From Acanthaster planci (Eukaryota; Echinodermata; Asteroidea; Valvatida; Acanthasteridae): DNA of 64,000 nt. Shown here in pieces: positions 50,501-59,500 of this stretch (the first letter of the stretch is position 1; each line of letters begins with the position of its first letter). The stretch spans positions 591,691-655,690 of the forward strand of contig NW_019091356.1 of NCBI RefSeq assembly GCF_001949145.1. Reading direction: 5' to 3'. The position numbers were made by a program, and so were the translations under genes. The notes under the pieces are model-generated. The model was given only the letters and a program-made list of their open reading frames with translations, was not told the origin of the DNA and made no database searches.

Positions 50501-53500
50501 GAAGGCTTCAAGGACTGAGCTCAGTAGGTAAAGGGCCTGGTTCTCTGCCAGGACCAACCATGATGGATGAACAAGATGCCAAGAGGTGACTTGAAGCTTG
50601 CATTCCCTAAAGAAGTGCCAAATGTCTCGAACTCAGGTATCAGGTCAGAAATACATGTACAAGACAGTTTCTTGCTTTGAAAAAGTCTGATGTATGATAG
50701 AGTCAACTTTACAACATTTATCACCACACACTTTAACTTCACATCTGTGTTCACTTCTGAGTCAGCTAATCAGCATGTAAAAAATTACACCACCACAAAG
50801 CAACCAATGAAAGTGTCCTCATATGGGGTCACAAAACAAGGTGTCTTTCCAAACACCCGCTGGGTTAAGCTACTGGTAGATGGGGGTTCTCTAAACCTCG
50901 CCTTCACAACAAGCTTCATGCACTGGTACCAACTTCACAATTAAAGTTCCAACTCAAGTCAACCCAGTACACTCTGTATATTCTAATTTAGGAATTCTAT
51001 AGTTTGAGATGAAGCTAATGTTGGAGAAATATTCATGGGCTAGAATTTGGCCATACACTGTAGTCCACCATCTACCGTGGTACATATAGGTCAATTCATG
51101 TCATTGTCTCCATAATTTAGAGCTGATGATAAAATGGTTTTGTTTTTTCTTACTTTACTACTTCTATACAATTTTGGATTTTTATTGAGTCGAGTCATCC
51201 TTTTTTTTGTGGACTGTATCAAATGCTATTTATTTTCCATGTCTAACAATGTCAAGTTAATCAAATGACTGTTGTGTAAATCATCCTTATCCAACCTAAT
51301 TGTCAATTAGAATTCAAATCAAATTAAAGTGAATCAGCAGCTAAGTTACTACTTGTAGTAAAATGTAGTACTGAGCACTGTTGCTTGTAAGAGGACATGA
51401 CTTTATTGTTCTCTGATGTCATAAGATACAATGGATAAGACAATGTACCATACAGTGCTGTGGCACTATGAATGCATGGCTTTATTGATCTCTGTACAAG
51501 TAACAATGCAAGTAACCTAGCCAGAAGTAGTAATTTGTAGCGCTAGGTCCTTCACGCTCAGGCTACTACTTAGTATTTTGCAGTACTGTGTAGTGTAAGC
51601 CAAACGATATGCTTGGCGGTTAGGGTTAATAAAACAGTGAGACGGATTATATTGTAATTGTTGAGAGTTTACCTAGATGTACATGTACCCTTTTCTCCAC
51701 TCAGCAGTTTGATTTTAAAGTAAATTACTAGTTTCCGATTGAATCAAACCACATATATCATGGTATTCTCAGTGCATTCTTAGTTGTTCATGAACCAGCG
51801 AAGTTCTGAACAAAGGAGCCTCCATTGCTAAGAAAATTATAATTGGCTTGATGTCTCGTGAAAGTTGAAGCACCAAGAAAATACATACATGTACCACAGA
51901 TTTCGAGCAATGTGGAAGATTTGGGACAGTACCTGCAGAGCTTGCAAACAATCATGCCCCAGGACTTTGGGATTTACAATGTAGGTGTAAGTTTTATTTA
52001 AAATTTGTCTGAAACTATTTCCATCTCAGAAACTGGAAAACATCTTAATGGACCCCTAAGTATCACAAGGGAGCCTGTGTATCTAATTGCATCTTCCCCC
52101 ACCCACTTGGTCATAATTCTCCTCTTCAACTTCTGAACCCTTCCTCGTATCTCTGCCTTTATCATCAACCTCCCAGGCCAACAGTTAGATTCTTGGAAAA
52201 ATGCCAACCAGAGGTCACAGGGGGTCACAGGGGAGTACAGCTACAGAAAACCACAACACTGCACCAGCCACCCAACTGTAGTACATGTACATGCACATGT
52301 AGTTGTAGGCCCTACAGTATTCAGGTTGCTCACTTTGTCCTATGTCCGTGTGTATTTGCAGTTGAAAAGATCGGGTCAGCAAAACATCTACAGCGCAGGG
52401 ATCATCTAAAAAAATTAAATTCCCTTAAAGTTATTCTCTAAACCTCTCATTTCCGAAATCTGGAGTACTGAAGTGAATTGTGTGGACTTGGGGGAGGGTA
52501 AGGGGTAACTCACTGTAGTTCAATGACCTACTCATTGTTGTGTGCCCCATTTTCATGAAAGATTCTAGGACAATAGTGCATCAAAAAGTTCTCCCCAACT
52601 GAAGTTCAGCAGCTATCAAATTTTTTGTTCACTGATCCACTTGTCAAAACATTACCCTACATAAAACACCTCCACTGGTAAACATTGATGATAACAGCAA
52701 CACCATGGGTTTGTTATGAATAAATATCCCTATTGTGATTTGGCACTGAAATTTAGGAGGTTATGCCATATGTCGGCTCTGTCCAGAGGTCAACAACGCT
52801 ATCTAAATCATCCTTCTACCTTCCTACATTGCTGGCATTGTTGACAAACTGGAAAGTATGCTGGCCTAGTTGGCAAAGGATTCAAAACAAACAATGTGCA
52901 TGAATGCAATCATCACTTACAAGAAAAAAAGAACCATGTTCAGTTTATACCAGTTCACTTGGCTCTGAGCCAAAGGGAGATCCTTCCTGAAGTAGAATTC
53001 AACTTGTTGAATTATGTTGAATGTGTACATGTACGTATAAATTATGAAAAGTACCATATTAATCAACGAAACCACAGATACATAGGTACATTGTAATTCA
53101 TCCTTGGATATCTACACTTACAGTGAACATACGGATGCAAGAGTAAGAACATTTATAGTTTCTGCAACATTGTCTCCCAATGGAAAGCCTTTTAATTGCA
53201 TGCACACTAAATCCTGCATAGCTTGATTACAAATACATGTACATGTACTAGTAACCTAGTCATACTATCACATTCAACAACACTTCATATGTGTACATGT
53301 AGGTTAACAATATCACTGCCAATGACATACCACTGATCCATGGCAGTGATCATAACAATAACAGTTTGCAGCACTGTTTACATGGAGCTCAAGTCACAAA
53401 GTGCGTGCATGTGCTAGTATGCATTAATGCATCAACTCATGCTTCTGAAGTAGAGAAGAGATTTAAATTTTTGTCATATCTGATCAAGATAAGGCCATTT

Positions 53501-56500
53501 AATGGAAATATTGTAGTGTCATATCTCATCAAGATGGATTTATCAAGAACTAGGAGAGAACTAGGTAAGCTACATGTAAATGTACAGTGCACGCACCACT
53601 CCTTCAAGACAGAGCTTGCAAAATGTCATCATTTACGTCAAGTGAACTGTTATCAAGGAATCCACATTTCTCACAGGACATGTCTGATAAACTCGTTTCT
53701 AGCTAAACACGGATCATTCAGTACGGTGCATGTATGATACTGCAGTTCTCAAGGAACAAATTGTATCCTGGCAAGAGGATGATCGTTGAGGGCGCTCCTT
53801 GCTCTAACATTTCAGGAGGGCACACTATTTACCCTCTACATTGTAAACTGAAACTTCATGTTAATCATTTGCATTTTCAACCACTTGGATATATTACATA
53901 CACCATATGTGCACACACAGGGGTCGACATTAAGCGGGCACCCGGCACTTTTGCGTCCAACAAACCATGACTAGCATCTGGTAACCCGTGACAAAGTGAG
54001 AGGATGGGCACTGATCCTCTTTGAAGTGATGACACACTTTCTTCCAAAGAAATCATCAAAATATTTCCTGTTGTAGGGTAGGTTCAACAACCTTTCTCAC
54101 ATTAAAACACCTGTTTTATATGATTTACTACTTACATTTGCAAATTTATGAAAAGAACTTCTGTTTTTTTTCACGACATCCCTTGGCATTTCGCTGTCAC
54201 AGTGGTGAAAACAGTGTGCAAATCTCAATCCATTAAAGGAAATGCTGTGCTGGCTGGTTCCCGCCGCGCTGCGCCCATGCCAAAGAACGTGAGATGGAAA
54301 TATGCCAACCAGTCTAAACATGTACAGTATGTTCCGGTCGATTATGCTACATCAGCCGTACACGCACACAACCCTACAGCTGCAGGTCGAAACGAAGATT
54401 TGCAAAGAAGATTTCTTCAAGTTAATTCACAGAACTTTGTCTCTTGTCTATCCTCTGTGTTCAGGAGTTTAATTTGAGGTGGTTTTGCTCGTACTTGAAG
54501 TGAGCGTGTTTCCACAAAATACGTGTATTCTGCTGCGGTACAAGCTTTATTAACCACCCATCTGAATGCATCACACACGCTTACCACATAATACACAGAC
54601 ATTGTTGGCCAGTTTGCTGTCATGATTACCTGACTAGCATTGTGCATTTTGTGAATTGTCTACTGTAGAAATTTTTACAAGGATTAAAACAGGTTTTTAT
54701 CACTTTTTGAGACAATTTATTGAAGCTTTCGTTCCAATTAATGCCATTCAATTAGCACAGAAAAATTGACCAAAAAAAATTTCCGACCTACCAGCCCTAT
54801 TTTTGAGAAGCATGTAGTCGAAAGCAGAACTATTAATTTTTTGGCCTAATATGACTTTAACTAAAATAGCTCCTGGGTTCAGTGTAACAGCTGTCGACCC
54901 CTGTGTGCACACATCTGTATTCACCATACAGTACATAACTTTCCAATGTTTCATTTAATGTGTAATTTTATAACGCAACCCTGGATAGTCAATGCTGAGG
55001 AAAAGGGTTTCAAGTGGAGTGTACATGAAGGGATACAGACCTCCATGATGTCAGCAATATGTGAGGTTTATTCCTTGAACCTGTGCTGTCAACTATGGAT
55101 GGGAAAGCTGGGAAAAGACAGTTTAAAAAATCAAACCTGCCAATTGGAAATAAATTGCAAAACACACAAGAAGTGATAGCCATGGTACAACATGCAACAT
55201 TTTTTGAATTTGAAGCATATAATTATTTGTGACAATTACTGAAATGATCTTGCAGAATAACAAACATGTACATGATGCATACTGAGTTTTGTTGACCTTT
55301 ATTCAAATTTTTGTTCTTTGTGGAAGAAACCAAACAAACTTTTTGACTTTCTCCACACCATTTCCTCGTAGTGTTCCAAGTAAACTAGATCCAAGACAAA
55401 TTCATCCCATGTCAATTTCTGGCATTTTGGTCAGAAAAGACAGATACGGTACCTTATACTGTACTATAGACCTATACGGTACGGTACGCTGCCTTGTACA
55501 AGTACATGTTATGTACAGTGTACATGCCTTGTACATTTACATCACCGATATACATGTGTGTACATGTACAAGATAAAATTACATGTATTACAAACAAAAC
55601 AAGTAAACTTTTTTTGTAACAGATCTTTGTATGGGGACTGCAGAACACAAGTTTGAGTGATCATGGCTTCCTAAGCGCTACTGAAAATGACAAGGAAGTG
55701 ATTCAGGGCTACATGTACATGAACATGTACTCATTGTAAATGTACCGGTACATGTATGTATGTTGTATCCAAATGTCAATTATGAACAATTCAATTTACA
55801 ATGGCAACAAAAAAACAGACATCCGTCGGTGCATTCAATACAAAATAATATACTGGTCAATTAATCCAACTTGACGGACTCATTTCTGCTCTATCCACAA
55901 TAACCTCATGTACATGTACATGTAGAAAGTCATGTACAGTAGGTGCATTTTTATGAACTTCACAGGCCTTAAAATCTCTGGAATATACATTAACAAAGAC
56001 AATGCTTACATGTACCGGTACATGTACCAGTACATTATGAAAATAGATTTCATCAATGTTCTATTGATGGCTTCATCAATTGTCTAATGAATCTTCATTT
56101 TGTTTTGATGGAATACTTAAAGTACACAGTAACCACAAAACTACTCAGTTTTTACCAGTGTATTTCAAGTTTACTTTCAGTTTTATTTCTATTGATTTCA
56201 TGGACCACTGACTACCACAGCAATACAGTTCTACATGTAGTATCAAAGCTAACGGTAGATAATATCACAATTTCATTGCCAGAATGCAATAATGTCTACA
56301 AAAAATTGGAATCCTGACTTTTTGAAAACAAAACCGAATATCAGGATATCAGCAATGTAAAACCTGACACGGTACCGGTACGGTACATGACAGGGCTGAA
56401 CCTCTTTTTCTGGCTCAACAAATTAAATGGCAAAAGTTTAACCCTCCAACAAGTGTGACATATTAATGGGCAGTATGTTAAGCCAAATCAAATTTCCCTG

Positions 56501-59500
56501 GTGCTATTATGTTATGTCAAATGCTAAGCTTTAGATAAAAACCACATGGAACCAGCAATTTTCCAGAACAGTACACATGTACTCAAGCACAGACTCAAGC
56601 GCAGAGTGTTTACATAGACATGCAGGCTAAATGTTTGCATCTGCTTCAGAACACAGCATGTTGTTGTGGTTTACAAGGTACATGTACATCATGTCAATGT
56701 ACATGTACATGTAGTGTACCTGTAAGCACACAATCTTGTCCACTATTTTGCTTCTACTTAGGAACATTAATTTACAAGTACATACATGTACTGGGCACTA
56801 GTATTTTACCATCACACCAATTATCGCCAATCAAAAGTTCAAGCTTTTGAGAATTCACGAGTGCCGAAGTTTTGAATTCAGAAAGCAATTTATTATTACT
56901 GAGTTCACAACATGTACTGTACATGAAACAATCAACAACCGCAGTTCGGCAGTGTGACATGTTCATAGTTTCTTCATACATGCAGATTGGGCTGCCAATA
57001 CCATGAATATTAATAGTGACTGGTTTTCAAGCAAATTAGAATCAACTGCAGACAGATTACACCAGGAACAAAACAATGATCTGTCCGTTTCAGCTAGTAC
57101 TGTAGTTGGTAAAAAGCTAGTTCTTTCAACCTATATTGTTTACGCATAAGTATCAGTGAGTTTTTCGATCATGCACACTCATCCTATTGGTGATATCACT
57201 TGGGCAGAACTTAACTGCAAAAAAGATTAGCATCTACCTACACCAATCAATATGCAAACAAAAATTAACATGCATTTTGTAAATACATGTACATGTACAA
57301 ATCAGGTACCAAATAAACAAACCCAGCTTTCTTAGCTTTCATAGTCAATTCAAAATGGCAAGATTCCCAGATCCCAACCGGAAGTTTAGCTGTATTTGCA
57401 TTACTAAATCCAAAAGATCGTGCTGACCCCGAACTACTTATTTAAAGCTTGGATTATGTCAAATGACAGCCACTATTCAGAATATAATTTTCGGTTTTCC
57501 TGTGACAAAGGCTTAGCTCACAGGCCATCTGAGCTGGAAGCTGATGAAAGATAGTAAATTGAAATCAAAAGGGAAGGAAAATGATGAGTCAATGACACCA
57601 CTGTGGCCATGAACATGCACTTAACTTGTACATGTACATGTAGACATTCAGATAATACAGTGCTTTATGCATGCATCCTTTATACATGCAGCTAACATAA
57701 CCTAAAGGGAGGAAACCACTAGCATTAGAGTTACCATAAACAATACTCTAGCCCTTACCAGCTGAACCCAACAAGGTTATGCAGGATTTCAATGGTCCCT
57801 AGGGGGTTAGGGTTAGCCATATCACTGTGCATTACTCCTGTGTTACCACAGCATAACTGGCATAACTCACCTACATGTAACCCCATCAAGAAAACACATC
57901 TAATCCTCCAACTACCCCCTTCCCTCCCAAAATCATAATTTACCTGCATCAACCTCTCCTGAAAGAAAGCTACAACTGTATAAGTTCGAGGTCTCCCGAA
58001 GGTCATGTCAATGTGATGACATGTAAAGTACAGTGCTGGTACCTAGTGGTCATCTTCTGAGTTTATGTAACTTCTTGCCAGGTTGCCATTCCCTTCTCAA
58101 AGCTTCTGAAGACAACTTGCTAATGCCTTTTTTTATTTGAAACACTCCCAAAGTTTACTTTTAGTTGCTCGGCTTTTAGAATTTTTGTGTGGCTTTTGTC
58201 AGGCGAAATTTTTCTTAGTAGCAATCTTACCTCTGACAACAATCGACACGGCAGGACTACAGAGCTTTCCAAACACATTTGATGCACAGCACTGGTACCC
58301 TTCCTTTGTGCCTGGTGCTATCTCTTCACTGAGATTCAGAGACAAGGAACCATTCGGTAGGATCTCTACTGCTCCTGCTTGGCTGGATAACTCTTCTCCT
58401 CCTTGTCGCCAGGTTAAATTGATGGGATGTACTCCAGAAACAGAGCAGGGAAGAAGCACAGAATCACCTTGCTGTGCTGTAACACTGGATGGTAAGAACA
58501 CGAAGTACAACTCAGGGATCGCTGTTGGAATTGATCAAGAAAAAACAAAATCGTTTATCATAATTTGTTCAAATAAACGACTGAAGAAGTACACATAAAT
58601 TTCAAAATAAAATTTGTGTCAATCAAACACAAGGACTCAAATTTGTGCTTACATGTTAGAGCCAAGAAAACAAATTTGGAAGCTTACTTGAAGGTTTGTG
58701 TTTATTTCTATCCTTGCACACTGCACACTTGCAAATGTAGCTTCATGACATGCTACTCCAAATTTCCACAACAGAAATTAATGACAATGTTACGTTCCTC
58801 ACACGAACATAAGGGGAGCATGAATGAAACGAACATAAGGGGAGCATGAATGTGTTTACACAAAACATCTGACCGAAGAAGTTGGACAACTTACACAAGT
58901 GCATAAAAATAAAAGCAATAGTACATGAATTGTCAATATATCTCGATACTTCTACAACTCACAGTTAAAATAATGAATGCTTCATGTTTCTAATCACAAT
59001 TCCTAAATGCTGAAGTCTTACAGGTATGCTACATTATCATCTCACACAAATGCCTAAGACAAACTGTTAACAAATCTGAATCAAGTCTCAAGCTTGGTTG
59101 GTGGTTGGACCTCAGCCTTACCCAACGGAAACAGGAGAAAATTTGTCAAACGTTGGCTTGATTTCTTCATGATTTTTCTCTATCTGATATCAATCACACA
59201 TTTTTCACACCTTCCCTACTTTCCATACGTACAAATTTACATCCTTTACAACAGTTCCACTGAAAGGAATAATTTAATCAGATTAACTTTCCAAGAATAA
59301 CAGCCACTTATGATAGTTCAGCTACTGCCTCAGCATAAATGGAAACACAGCAAGGACTGTTTTTTGTTGATATTACAAATTTACATTGGTGTCATGTTAC
59401 ATTGTATTTCTAGCATGACCCCAACAAGAGCTTCTTTTAAGCAGGTAAATTACAAATTTAACAGTCAATATCATAACTAAAGTGATCTGCAATTTTTGAA

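Larger units (their letters stand above)
36812..58230 (-). other. 21.4-kb intron 2 of the receptor gene, repeat-rich, no exon seen
   Basis: The exons on both sides join in frame across this stretch (VVR-E-PLRKPV), so no coding exon is missing. It contains TACATGTA-rich microsatellites throughout (densest around 50,080-50,210, 55,480-56,040 and 56,680-56,720), a 22/20-bp minisatellite, MITEs, an hAT-like element and a local duplication, all listed separately. Open frames here are short and low in coding character. Confidence 0.8.
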
